DNA from: Paenibacillus peoriae KCTC 3763
GTDB taxonomy: Bacteria; Bacillota; Bacilli; Paenibacillales; Paenibacillaceae
Direction of reading: 5' to 3'
Assembly: GCF_000236805.1 (NCBI RefSeq)
Contig: NZ_AGFX01000041.1
Coordinates: forward strand, 310,001 to 374,000
Length of the DNA: 64,000 nucleotides
The position numbers and the translations under genes were made by a program. The stretch's first letter is position 1. The number at the start of each line of letters is the position of its first letter. Positions 44,309 to 52,375 of this stretch are shown here, piece after piece. Under the pieces are notes generated by a model, which saw only the letters and a list, made by a program, of their open reading frames with translations, was not told the DNA's origin and ran no database searches.

Positions 44309-45787
44309 CTATTCCAAAGGCGCGGAAAAGCTGACCGGGAGCCAGATGATGAATGTCGTTCCTTCTCCTTGACGTGTAACCACTTCCACTGACCCGTGAT
44401 GTTCATCGATAATCCACTTGGCAATAGACAATCCCAGACCAATTCCCTCCGTCACGCCGCGTGACTCATCCGCCCGGTAAAAGCGATCAAAAATAAAGGG
44501 AACCTGACTCTTGTCCATCCCGATGCCCGTGTCACTGATCCGCAGACCCACCTGCCCCTGATAAACAATGGCATCAAATCGGACGATGCCTTCAGGAGTA
44601 TACTTGAACGCATTATCAATAAAAATAAATAGCATCTGCTGCAAATAATCCTTGCTGCCTTCCATATAAATGCCATTCAGCAGCGAAAAGTCGCCCACAT
44701 TCCATTCGGCTGTTCGCTCCAGAAATTGAGCACGACGGGCAACCTCATTTACGAGCGGTTCCAGCGCGACTGGAGTCTTATCGAATGTTTTCCCCGTGTC
44801 CGCTCGCGCAAGTGACAGCATATCGCCCACCAAACGACTCATCCGCTGGCCTTCATCGGCCATGTCACTCAGCGCTTCCATAGACAGCTCGCGAATCATC
44901 GCTTCATCCATGTTCGGTCGCTCTCCCGGCTCGGTAGTCCACATTTTGACCAAAAAATCAACATTGCCACGAATCGTCGTAAGCGGTGTACGCAGCTCAT
45001 GGGAAGCATCGGCCACAAAACGGCGCTGTGCGCCGTATGCATCCTCCAGCTCCTTATAAAACGCCTCCGTACGTTCCAGCATATTATTAACCGTCCCAAT
45101 CAGCTGCCCAATTTCATCTGCCGGCCCGTCATATTCAATACGGACACTCAAATCGTTACTGGATTGGATCTGATTTGCCCCCTCAATCACCTTGACCAGC
45201 GGCTTCATGGACTTGCGAGCCAAAAAGAGACCTGAGGTTGCAGCAGCGAGTAGAGCAAATAACGAGCCGTATACAAGCACACTTTGCAGCCTGTTCATGA
45301 GCCGATCCTGTGAGCCCGTAAATTGCCCTATCTGGAGAAAGCCAACGACCAACCCCAACTCATCGGATTTGATCGGCTGCTGATAGATCATAAAGGAATC
45401 CCCTTCTACACTCACACGCCGAATCCCCTCATTTTGGACTGCTCCTACCGATGTAGATGGCACTGGGAAGGTAATATTAAGGTCTTTCATATTTTGAGTC
45501 GTTTTGGTTACCCCGGATGTGTAATTATAAATTTGTACATATAGCTGAGAGTCATCAATTCCACGTCCCTGTACTAAGCCCAAATCCAGATTGGGGACTT
45601 CAAACAATCCCCCTTTGATAGTAAGCAGCAGCTGCTTATTAATCCGTGGCGCCTGAGTCATAAGCTGACTTTTCACTTCATTGTATGTGTAATAATAAAC
45701 CAGTCCGTAAATAGCCAGACCAAAAATGACAAGCACTATAGCCAAGATGCTCGAATACCAAGCTGTCAGCCGCCACCGAATAGACAT
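44309..45787 (-). CDS. Sensor histidine kinase (CssS/ArlS-like)
   Basis: A 492-residue kinase with membrane segments at about 9-31 and 168-190, an extracytoplasmic sensor of about 135 residues, a HAMP linker (about 191-243), HisKA (FVADASHELRTPLTTIRGNVD, His near 262) and HATPase_c (IFIDNAFKYTPEG, ISDTGIGMD, GIGLGLSIA). ATG 45787 is preferred with GAGGTG before it. It begins one base after the response regulator stop. The pair follows an htrA-type protease gene, as with sensors of secretion stress, but this link is inferred from position only. Confidence 0.92.
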   Translation of the reverse strand: MSIRWRLTAWYSSILAIVLVIFGLAIYGLVYYYTYNEVKSQLMTQAPRINKQLLLTIKGGLFEVPNLDLGLVQGRGIDDSQLYVQIYNYTSGVTKTTQNMKDLNITFPVPSTSVGAVQNEGIRRVSVEGDSFMIYQQPIKSDELGLVVGFLQIGQFTGSQDRLMNRLQSVLVYGSLFALLAAATSGLFLARKSMKPLVKVIEGANQIQSSNDLSVRIEYDGPADEIGQLIGTVNNMLERTEAFYKELEDAYGAQRRFVADASHELRTPLTTIRGNVDFLVKMWTTEPGERPNMDEAMIRELSMEALSDMADEGQRMSRLVGDMLSLARADTGKTFDKTPVALEPLVNEVARRAQFLERTAEWNVGDFSLLNGIYMEGSKDYLQQMLFIFIDNAFKYTPEGIVRFDAIVYQGQVGLRISDTGIGMDKSQVPFIFDRFYRADESRGVTEGIGLGLSIAKWIIDEHHGSVEVVTRQGEGTTFIIWLPVSFSAPLE

Positions 45788-45788
45788 A

Positions 45789-46478
45789 TTACACATCACC
45801 TCTTAAAATATAACCGGCTCCCCGAATGGTACGAATGAGTCGTTTGCCGCCATCCTGTTCCGTTTTTTGGCGAAGCATGGCAATATACACCTCCAACACA
45901 TTCGATTCCCCGCTATAGTCATAGCCCCATATTTTGTCCATAATCAGATCGCGTGACAGCACACGCTTCGGATTTTGCATAAATAGATGGAGCAGCTCAA
46001 ATTCTTTTGCCGTCAGCTCCAAACGATTGCCGCCACGAAACACTTCACGCGATTCGTTATCCAGTTGCAGGTCCTCGAAGGTAAGTCGGTTTCCGTTATT
46101 GTCCTGCTGTTCGGTTTTACGCCGCAAAAGCGCCCGCACTCGTGCCAGCAGTTCCTCCAGTGCAAACGGCTTGACCAGATAATCATCGGCTCCCAAATCC
46201 AAGCCCTTAACCCGGTTCTCCACCTCGTCTTTGGCTGTAAGCATCAGGACGGGTACCGTGCTTCCGCCCTCACGCATACGACGGCATACCTCAAAACCAT
46301 CCACCTGCGGCATCATGACATCCAGCACGACAACATCAGGCTCAGCTGTCAGCATTTTATTCAATCCTTCTGCTCCGTTGGCAGCAGTCAGCACTTCATA
46401 GCCTTCGAAAGCCAAACCTCTGCGCAGCATGGACACAATTTTCTCATCGTCATCAATAATCAGAACGGTAGAACGCAT
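45789..46478 (-). CDS. OmpR/PhoB-type response regulator
   Basis: A 229-residue regulator: receiver with acidic IDDDEK near 8-13, phospho-acceptor Asp in VVVLDVMMPQ (near 52), T in MLTAKDE, K in VKPFA, then a winged helix (about 130-226, LTAKEFELLHLFM, NVLEVYIAMLRQK). It is coupled to the kinase that follows and is preceded after 147 bases by htrA on the same strand. Confidence 0.93.
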   Translation of the reverse strand: MRSTVLIIDDDEKIVSMLRRGLAFEGYEVLTAANGAEGLNKMLTAEPDVVVLDVMMPQVDGFEVCRRMREGGSTVPVLMLTAKDEVENRVKGLDLGADDYLVKPFALEELLARVRALLRRKTEQQDNNGNRLTFEDLQLDNESREVFRGGNRLELTAKEFELLHLFMQNPKRVLSRDLIMDKIWGYDYSGESNVLEVYIAMLRQKTEQDGGKRLIRTIRGAGYILRGDV

Positions 46479-46564
46479 ACACGATCGAACTCCTTTATCA
46501 TCTTCTTTTCACTCTATTGTAGCAGGAGTAGACGCGTGTAGCACCTTACCGCCGCATACAGCAA

Positions 46565-46592
46565 GAAACGGAAGGGCTCTTCCTTCCGTTTC
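46565..46592 (-). terminator. Hairpin after htrA
   Basis: GAAACGGAAGG and CCTTCCGTTTC form a perfect 11-bp stem with a 6-base loop. On the minus strand it lies 33 bases past the htrA stop; the following T-run is broken, so read-through into the two-component genes is possible. Confidence 0.6.
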
Positions 46593-46625
46593 CAGTTCCA
46601 TGCTCATTTGTATAGAGTTATTAGC

Positions 46626-48221
46626 TTATTGTTGAAGCGTCGAGCTAAAATCATTTTTGTTGCCTATTTTCAGTTGAATATCCCTTTTCTGTCCGGCCCG
46701 TTCGATGTTAAGTGTCAGTGCTGTACCTACTTTTTGTGTTTGAATAAACTGGATCAGCTCTTGTGATGTGCTATAAGGCTTGCCATTGGCTCCGATAATC
46801 ACATCGTAAGGACGCAGATCTGCCTGATAAGCAGGTGATTTGTAAACAATATCTCGTACAACCGAGCCTTCAGTCTGGGATGTACCCAATTCCTTGGCTA
46901 CTTCAGGGCTCAAATTTAACAGACTTGCACCAATGAAAGGTACAGGTTCTTTTGGAATCGGCTGATTATTTTTCAGCTTATCGACAACTTCCAAAATCGT
47001 ATTGGAAGGAATCGCAAAACCGATTCCCTGCGCGTCTGCACTCACAGCTACGTTCATACCAATAACCTGTCCTTTCAGATTTAGCAGCGGTCCACCAGAG
47101 TTACCTGGGTTAATGGATGCATCCGTCTGTATAAGATGCTTGTATTGCGTCGGGTTTCCAGTTGATTCACTATTAATCGTGATCGTACGTTCTTTCGCAC
47201 TCAGCACTCCGGCTGTTACCGAATGTTCAAAGCCTTCAGGGTTACCGATTGCTACCATCCACTCCCCGACTCTAGCGTTATCGGAATTCCCCAGCGGTAC
47301 CGTTGGGAAGTTATTTTTACCGTCTATTTTAAGTACCGCCAAATCAAGGTCTGCATTTTTACCTAGCACCTTAGCCTCATACGGTTTATTGGTTCCTTCT
47401 ACAGTAACCTGAACGACACTTGCACCTTCAACAACATGGTTGTTGGTCAGGACATAGCCCGATTTATCAAAAATAAAACCTGAACCGATACCAAGCGGGG
47501 TCAGTTGTCCGCTGTTGCTGCTATTGCTGTTGTCATTCCTATTACTGCTGTTTCCATCACTGTTTCCATCGCTGTCTCCATACTGATTTCCAAAGAAGTA
47601 TTGGTATAGCGGGTCATTAAAATAAGGGCTGCTTTGTCTGCCACTTGACTGCTTGGCAAGTGTTTCGATTTTGACGACCGCAGGTCCCGCCTTTTCAACA
47701 ACGGATTGAACATCAGCCGTACCTGAAGGCATCACAGCCGGAACTGCACTTGGCAAAGATCCCGTCGATCCTGAATTTGTCGTTTCACCGCTTTCCGCTG
47801 CCGCCGAAGTTAACGCCGTCTCCGGTGTAAACATATTGGTTCGGTCAGCTGTATACATCAGTACCGTAATAACCAGCATTCCGGCCAAAAAAGACAGGAA
47901 AATCGTTTTGATCTGCGACTTGGGCTTAGTCGGCTTGAACTGCCAGTTGCCGCCATTCCGTCCCGAACCGTCCTGTTGCTCAGGCCCAGCTCGATGGTAG
48001 GAGGGAGGAAAAGGTCTTACCGCCTGTGGTGGCGTAATCTCCACGTCCTTCTCCATCAACTGCTCTTCTTTGCGTTGTCCGTCCGATTGAACTGAAGAAA
48101 AAGGGCCATAGGAATAATAATATGAGGAACCGCTTGATTCGTTTTGTCGAGTTGTTCTATCAGCATCAACCTGATCGTTGTCATTCCGACGTCCGGAATT
48201 ATTATTTTTGAATTCGTCCAT
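46626..48221 (-). CDS. htrA: HtrA/DegP-type membrane serine protease with PDZ domain
   Basis: A 531-residue surface protease that degrades misfolded exported proteins. A long polar cytoplasmic start (about 1-108) leads to one membrane segment (about 109-127). The trypsin-like domain (about 175-405) has the triad in TNNHVVEGA (His near 260), ADLDLAVLK (Asp near 291) and INPGNSGGPL (Ser near 374). A PDZ domain follows (about 425-520). A low-complexity Ser/Asn/Asp stretch at about 216-241, in the loop before the first catalytic strand, is unusual in length. The two-component system behind it may control it. Confidence 0.93.
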   Translation of the reverse strand: MDEFKNNNSGRRNDNDQVDADRTTRQNESSGSSYYYSYGPFSSVQSDGQRKEEQLMEKDVEITPPQAVRPFPPSYHRAGPEQQDGSGRNGGNWQFKPTKPKSQIKTIFLSFLAGMLVITVLMYTADRTNMFTPETALTSAAAESGETTNSGSTGSLPSAVPAVMPSGTADVQSVVEKAGPAVVKIETLAKQSSGRQSSPYFNDPLYQYFFGNQYGDSDGNSDGNSSNRNDNSNSSNSGQLTPLGIGSGFIFDKSGYVLTNNHVVEGASVVQVTVEGTNKPYEAKVLGKNADLDLAVLKIDGKNNFPTVPLGNSDNARVGEWMVAIGNPEGFEHSVTAGVLSAKERTITINSESTGNPTQYKHLIQTDASINPGNSGGPLLNLKGQVIGMNVAVSADAQGIGFAIPSNTILEVVDKLKNNQPIPKEPVPFIGASLLNLSPEVAKELGTSQTEGSVVRDIVYKSPAYQADLRPYDVIIGANGKPYSTSQELIQFIQTQKVGTALTLNIERAGQKRDIQLKIGNKNDFSSTLQQ

Positions 48222-48370
48222 TGTATATCTCCTCCCAAACCCTATGCTTCAAGGTGGTGTTGTTTAACTGACTTTATTTTGCACTTTAAACCTTAATTCC
48301 ACCTTAAAAAAAATTAAAAAGCAGATAAAACCTTAGACCTATATGTACTTAATCCTGTTCACGTCATACG

Positions 48371-48400
48371 AAATGCCCCGGAGAATTCCCGAGGCATTAT
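48371..48400 (-). terminator. Hairpin after the gamma-SASP gene
   Basis: AATGCCCCGG and CCGAGGCATT form a stem around GAATTC with one mismatch. It lies about 18 bases beyond the SASP stop on the minus strand. The T-run is short. Confidence 0.6.
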
Positions 48401-48417
48401 CAATTGTATATGCTTTT

Positions 48418-48726
48418 TTATTTCGTGTTAAAGTTTTCATCGAACTTTTGGTTCGGTGTTTGAGCATTGCTTTGAATTTTGTTGCGACTGGCGTTTTGTA
48501 CTTTTTGCGCTACTGCGCTTGTACCTGCCACATCTGTTGCAAATTCTTCACTATACTTCTCATTTGGTGTCTGGTAGTTATCTTGAACTTTATTTTGTTC
48601 AGACTTCTTCACCTTTTGAGAAACGACACCTACCGAATTGTCTTGTGCAAATTCTGCTTTAAACTGATTACCTGCGCTTGCTTTGGCGCCTTGGTTCATG
48701 TTCGAGCTTCCGCCTTGATTTGGCAT
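48418..48726 (-). CDS. Gamma-type small acid-soluble spore protein
   Basis: A 102-residue protein rich in Asn, Gln, Ala and Lys with no hydrophobic core, like SspE. Two repeats are visible: NQFKAEFAQDN (about 21-31), followed by SQKVKKSEQNK, and KYSEEFATDV (about 57-66), followed by AQKVQNASRNK. The EFA elements resemble the sites where the germination protease GPR cuts. Gamma-SASPs are an amino-acid store in the spore. Start ATG 48726 has GGGAGG 9 bases before it. Expression in the forespore (sigma-G) is expected from the family. Confidence 0.85.
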   Translation of the reverse strand: MPNQGGSSNMNQGAKASAGNQFKAEFAQDNSVGVVSQKVKKSEQNKVQDNYQTPNEKYSEEFATDVAGTSAVAQKVQNASRNKIQSNAQTPNQKFDENFNTK

Positions 48727-48744
48727 AAATCTCAACCTCCCAGT

Positions 48745-48779
48745 ATGTTTTGTGGGATAAGCTTATCCCGCAACATAGT
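48745..48779. repeat. Long near-palindrome upstream of the gamma-SASP gene
   Basis: TATGTT..GTGGGATAAGC and GCTTATCCCGCAACATA form an almost unbroken palindrome centred on AAGCTT (48759-48764). It begins 19 bases before the SASP start codon and ends about 30 bases after the stop of the upstream 3D-domain gene. It may end that transcript, although it lacks a T-run, or it may be a protein-binding site. Confidence 0.6.
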
Positions 48780-48810
48780 ATGTGAAGTCAGAAAGGACAA
48801 TATTCAAGGA

Positions 48811-49386
48811 TTAAATGGAAGCATCCAGTGTTGAGCTCGGAATGGATTTATGCGTTACGATCGCCTTTTGAAGCGATTGTATCATCTTTTCCGTACATTT
48901 TCCGTTCCCTTTTTTTATAATTTGAACATTTACTTCTTTCTTACCCCATTCGGAATACACCTGCCGGGTTGTTTTAAAATACAAGTCAATCTTATTGCCC
49001 TTAATCGCCGATCCTGTATCTGCTACAATGCCGTAGCCATAGCCTGGAATGTACAAAATGCTGCCCAAGGGAAACGTCTTGGGATCAGCCGCAATCGTGG
49101 ACAGTGTGTTTTTGTCACGACGTACTTTTACACCGGAATACGTAATACCGTAACCAGGATGATTTGGCCGTTTGCCAGTGGATTCATAGCCTGCTGTATA
49201 TCCTGTTGCCGTGACCGTCATAGTCGTAATGACCTGCTCTTCGGGTGGGGCTAAAACAGGTGTTGATTGCAATTTCTTATGTTGGACCGGTTCTTTGTGA
49301 CCGTATGCTTCATTGCCCGACATGATCACACAGCCTGCAATGAGGACGGTGCCCAAAATCCGTTTCCATACCAACATGGATCTCAT
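48811..49386 (-). CDS. Exported 3D-domain protein
   Basis: A 191-residue protein with a signal peptide (about 1-28) and a C-terminal 3D domain (about 95-165). The 3D domain has three conserved Asp and is related to the MltA double-psi barrel that cleaves peptidoglycan. Visible parts are [13 protein letters not shown] (about 60-72), [14 protein letters not shown] (about 96-109) and [19 protein letters not shown] (about 118-136). Such proteins act in cell-wall turnover or spore germination. It lies between the SASP and YtxC genes on one strand. Confidence 0.86.
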   Translation of the reverse strand: MRSMLVWKRILGTVLIAGCVIMSGNEAYGHKEPVQHKKLQSTPVLAPPEEQVITTMTVTATGYTAGYESTGKRPNHPGYGITYSGVKVRRDKNTLSTIAADPKTFPLGSILYIPGYGYGIVADTGSAIKGNKIDLYFKTTRQVYSEWGKKEVNVQIIKKGNGKCTEKMIQSLQKAIVTHKSIPSSTLDASI

Positions 49387-49447
49387 AAAAAACCTCCCCT
49401 TGAGGCAAAGGCTTTCCAGAAATCCGTTGGATTATACAAACATTTTA

Positions 49448-50329
49448 TTATTTTTGAACATCCTGACCCGGATAGAGTCTGCTCAGCTTTACCTTATCTT
49501 CAAAAATATGCAGCAGCGTTCGCACAATGGGGGTGTGCTCATCATGTGTATGCAATATAATGGAAGCAGGGGAGATCGAAATAAGGGTGCTCACGATTCG
49601 ATCCTCGACCTCCATTTCCAACTCAATTCCCGGCATCTCCACTATGATGTCATCTGCATCGGGTGTCGGTATAGGGACCATGGCGCTATCGAGAATGGTA
49701 AAATCATGCCCGCCTTGATGAAGCACATGCACGAGCGGAACTTTACTTTCCTGAAAAAATACAAAGTATTTAAGCAGCCCCATAAATTCTTCATACTGCC
49801 GATCTGCCCAGAATTCCTCCATGGCATAATCGACGATTTCTTCAAGCTCTTTTTTATACGCATGCAGTCTGAATTGAATAAGCCCTTCCAAGTTCATTAC
49901 ACGAAGCTCCTTGAAATCCTTTTCCAGGAGAGCGGCCAGTTTACCATGGCGCTTTAAACGTCCTCTTGGGCCATCATCATTTACCAAGGAGCGAATCATG
50001 CTGCGAATTCGGGTCGTGTCCTCTTTCTCCAGCAGCGAACAGGCTTTGGTGAGAATTTGATCAAGCAGTTCCCACTCCTTAGCTTGGATAATATAGTCCG
50101 CTATCGCCGAAGACATGATGCTGTATACACAGGGGAGAAAGCTTTCAAACTCCGAATTGCTCTCCGTGCCCTTGCAGGTCCATGCCACTTTGTTTTCCAG
50201 TTGTCTGAAAGTGAATCGAAATCCGCGCCGTGACATATGTAGTCCCTTGGTTCTACTTTTGACCACCTCATAGAAACGATCGGCTTCATGTTCTCCATCC
50301 GTATTGGTCCACACTGTAAACAGTTCCAT
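49448..50329 (-). CDS. ytxC: YtxC-like sporulation protein
   Basis: The 293-residue protein resembles YtxC of Bacillus, a protein of unknown mechanism associated with sporulation. No catalytic motif is seen. The first part (about 1-100) is mixed alpha/beta, the middle (about 100-190) is helical with many charged residues, and the last part (about 200-290) has beta-strands (IVSTLISISPASIILHTHDE). No signal peptide is visible. Start ATG 50329 has AAGGAGTG 6 bases before; seven codons upstream are dropped for that reason. Confidence 0.82.
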   Translation of the reverse strand: MELFTVWTNTDGEHEADRFYEVVKSRTKGLHMSRRGFRFTFRQLENKVAWTCKGTESNSEFESFLPCVYSIMSSAIADYIIQAKEWELLDQILTKACSLLEKEDTTRIRSMIRSLVNDDGPRGRLKRHGKLAALLEKDFKELRVMNLEGLIQFRLHAYKKELEEIVDYAMEEFWADRQYEEFMGLLKYFVFFQESKVPLVHVLHQGGHDFTILDSAMVPIPTPDADDIIVEMPGIELEMEVEDRIVSTLISISPASIILHTHDEHTPIVRTLLHIFEDKVKLSRLYPGQDVQK

Positions 50330-50547
50330 TGGCTCACTCCTTTCGATCACTGCTTTCAGTATATGGCGGCCTCTGTAGGGTTATACGAAGTGAACGACTG
50401 GAAACGGAAAGTCATATTTATAAGGGAATAAATGCCGTTTTCCTAATTCATCTTTTGGATTTGCAGCGCTTCAAGGCGATCATTCAAATGACTGAACCGC
50501 AGGCTGAGATGAGCAAAGGATTTTTACCGTAATACGCTTGTACTCCA

Positions 50548-50577
50548 TTGTCATGCTGACTGGCCATATGATAAAAT
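50548..50577 (+). promoter_or_regulatory. Promoter-like sequence in the gap before mqnC
   Basis: TTGTCA (50548-50553) and TAAAAT (50572-50577) are 18 bases apart, a fair sigma-A promoter facing right. No ORF lies behind it, only three hairpins, the last a strong terminator. Confidence 0.4.
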
Positions 50578-50583
50578 ACAATT

Positions 50584-50784
50584 AAGATGTATACACTAAA
50601 AAAGAGTAAGGATGTTGTAGCATCCTCACTCTTTAGCAACAGCCGCTTATAAGGGCGGTGGCTGTTCAAAGATTTGTCGATCGAAATAGACCGTTTACTT
50701 TACCATATGAACATTGTTAAAAGTAGAAAAACGCTTATCTATACTAATCCCTCTACACGGATTAATGATAGATAAGCGTTTTTT
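50584..50784 (+). ncRNA. Candidate small RNA with three hairpins
   Basis: The segment from the predicted start to the terminator is about 200 bases. It has GAGTAAGGATG/CATCCTCACTC (50604-50632), AACAGCC/GGCTGTT (50638-50666) and the terminator stem at 50727-50784. No coding frame is likely. The alternative is that these hairpins only terminate or regulate the flanking minus-strand genes. Confidence 0.35.
50727..50784. terminator. Strong terminator beside mqnC, functional in both directions
   Basis: AAAAACGCTTATCTAT..AATCC pairs with GGATT..ATAGATAAGCGTTTTT around an 8-base loop. It lies about 28 bases beyond the mqnC stop and can also end a rightward transcript. Confidence 0.9.
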
Positions 50785-50811
50785 GATTACGTAATATGAA
50801 CGGACGTACTC

Positions 50812-51945
50812 TTAATTTTGCATAATAAAGTCATGTTCAATACTGCTGGCACTGTCAAAAGTACGAATAATATCATAGCGGGTGTTACGTTGCGCCGGGG
50901 TATTACCTGTCTCGCGAATCAACTGTAAAATGGACTCGATATTGACCTTATAGGTTGCGCCTGCGGCGGAAACGACGTTTTCCTCAATCATCGTGCTGCC
51001 AAAATCATCGCAGCCATAGTAAAGCGATTTTTTGCCGATTTCCGGTCCCATGGTTACCCACGAAGACTGAATATGCTTGATGTTATCCAGTACAAGCCGA
51101 CTGATCGCAACAGTTTTCAAATATTCCTCCGGCGTCTGGCGATCCTTCTTCAGGTTGGTGTTGTCTGGCTGAAAGGTCCAGGGAATAAAGGCCAAAAATC
51201 CTTCAGAATTATATTTATTTTCAATACATTCGTCCTGAGCATCACGAACACGCAGCAAATGCAGCGCACGCTCCTCCATCAACTCGCCAAAGCCGATCAC
51301 CATCGTGGCAGTCGTGTTCATACCAACCTTGTGAGCCGTTTGCATCACATCCATCCAATCACGCCAAGAGCCCTTGAGACGGCTGATTTTGCGGCGAGTA
51401 CGGTCATCCAGAATTTCTCCGCCTCCACCCGGCAGTGAATCCAGTCCGGCCTCATGAATGGCTCGAATGGTTTCTTCCATGGAAAGTCCGGATTTTTCTT
51501 TCATTTTATGAATTTCAGCCGGCGAAAAGGAGTGCATCGTAATGTCGGGAAAACGCTCCTTGATACCTTTCAGCAAATCTGTATAGTAACTGAACGGCAG
51601 ATTCGGATTTACACCGCCTTGCATCAAAATTTCAGTGCCTCCTACATCCTGTGTTTCCTTGATCTTCTGAAAGATCACCTCATCAGGTAGAACGTAGCCT
51701 TCATCTGAACCCGGTCTGCGGTAAAATGCGCAAAAACGGCAATATACGTCACACACATTCGTATAGTTTATATTTCGTCCGATCACGAAGGTTTTAACGG
51801 GGTTTGGATGCATGCGATTCATGACCTTATTCGCTGCATGACCGATTTTTTCTACCTCGTCTGACTCAAACAAAGCAACGGTATCCTCTAAATTCAGGCG
51901 TTCGCCGCGCAGGGCTTTATCTAAAATATGGTCGATTACACTCAT
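50812..51945 (-). CDS. mqnC: Cyclic dehypoxanthinyl futalosine synthase (radical SAM)
   Basis: Forms the cyclic intermediate in the futalosine route to menaquinone. A 377-residue radical SAM protein with the cluster motif CDVYCRFCAFYR (about 66-77, CxxxCxxC), QGGVNPNLPFSYY (about 109-121), HSFSPAEIHKM (about 137-147) and GGGGEILDDRTR (about 174-185). ATG 51945 has AAGGAGG 8 bases before it. The other mqn genes are not in the window. This shows that the organism uses the futalosine route rather than, or besides, the Men route of Bacillus. Confidence 0.93.
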   Translation of the reverse strand: MSVIDHILDKALRGERLNLEDTVALFESDEVEKIGHAANKVMNRMHPNPVKTFVIGRNINYTNVCDVYCRFCAFYRRPGSDEGYVLPDEVIFQKIKETQDVGGTEILMQGGVNPNLPFSYYTDLLKGIKERFPDITMHSFSPAEIHKMKEKSGLSMEETIRAIHEAGLDSLPGGGGEILDDRTRRKISRLKGSWRDWMDVMQTAHKVGMNTTATMVIGFGELMEERALHLLRVRDAQDECIENKYNSEGFLAFIPWTFQPDNTNLKKDRQTPEEYLKTVAISRLVLDNIKHIQSSWVTMGPEIGKKSLYYGCDDFGSTMIEENVVSAAGATYKVNIESILQLIRETGNTPAQRNTRYDIIRTFDSASSIEHDFIMQN

Positions 51946-52375
51946 GGTGTATCCTCCTTTGCTTTCACAGGGCAACGAAATGAAAGACAGGACTTATGAA
52001 CGAGAATGCTTTCACAAACCTGCGTTCGAACCCTGCCGTAATGTATGTTCATGACTGGCCTTGTATGTTGTCTGTGCTATTTAGCATAGTAAAACCTATT
52101 GATAATACTAACATATCTTTAGGTAAGGAACCATACTTATTCCCGCTTCTTTCTGCTTTTCACCTGGAGAAACATGCAGTTCCCACACTAATTGACAATA
52201 GCTTATGTGTGCCAAGCGAGAAGAAAGCAGGACATCAACGTGCATTTTTTCACACTGCCCTTCATGTCATTATACAGAAAACAGCAGGCCCCCAGAAACA
52301 TTGGAAACTTGCTGTTTTCTACGATACCTATTTCCTCTCCATCAAACGCAAAAATGCTGCGGAGGTGCTGACGCG
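51946..52375. other. Gap between mqnC and metC
   Basis: About 430 bases. It holds the mqnC ribosome site and upstream region, and the metC terminator at 52277. A rightward frame (51996-52379) exists, but it has no ribosome site and no family likeness, and was not called. Confidence 0.5.
52277..52319 (-). terminator. Terminator of the metA-metI-metC operon
   Basis: GAAAACAGCA and TGCTGTTTTC flank a loop of about 23 bases. On the minus strand the second arm ends in TTTTC. It lies about 57 bases past the metC stop. Confidence 0.65.

Noticed and set aside
50484-50669. 61-residue leftward frame in the ytxC-mqnC gap
   Set aside because: It covers hairpins, has no ribosome site and no recognisable content.
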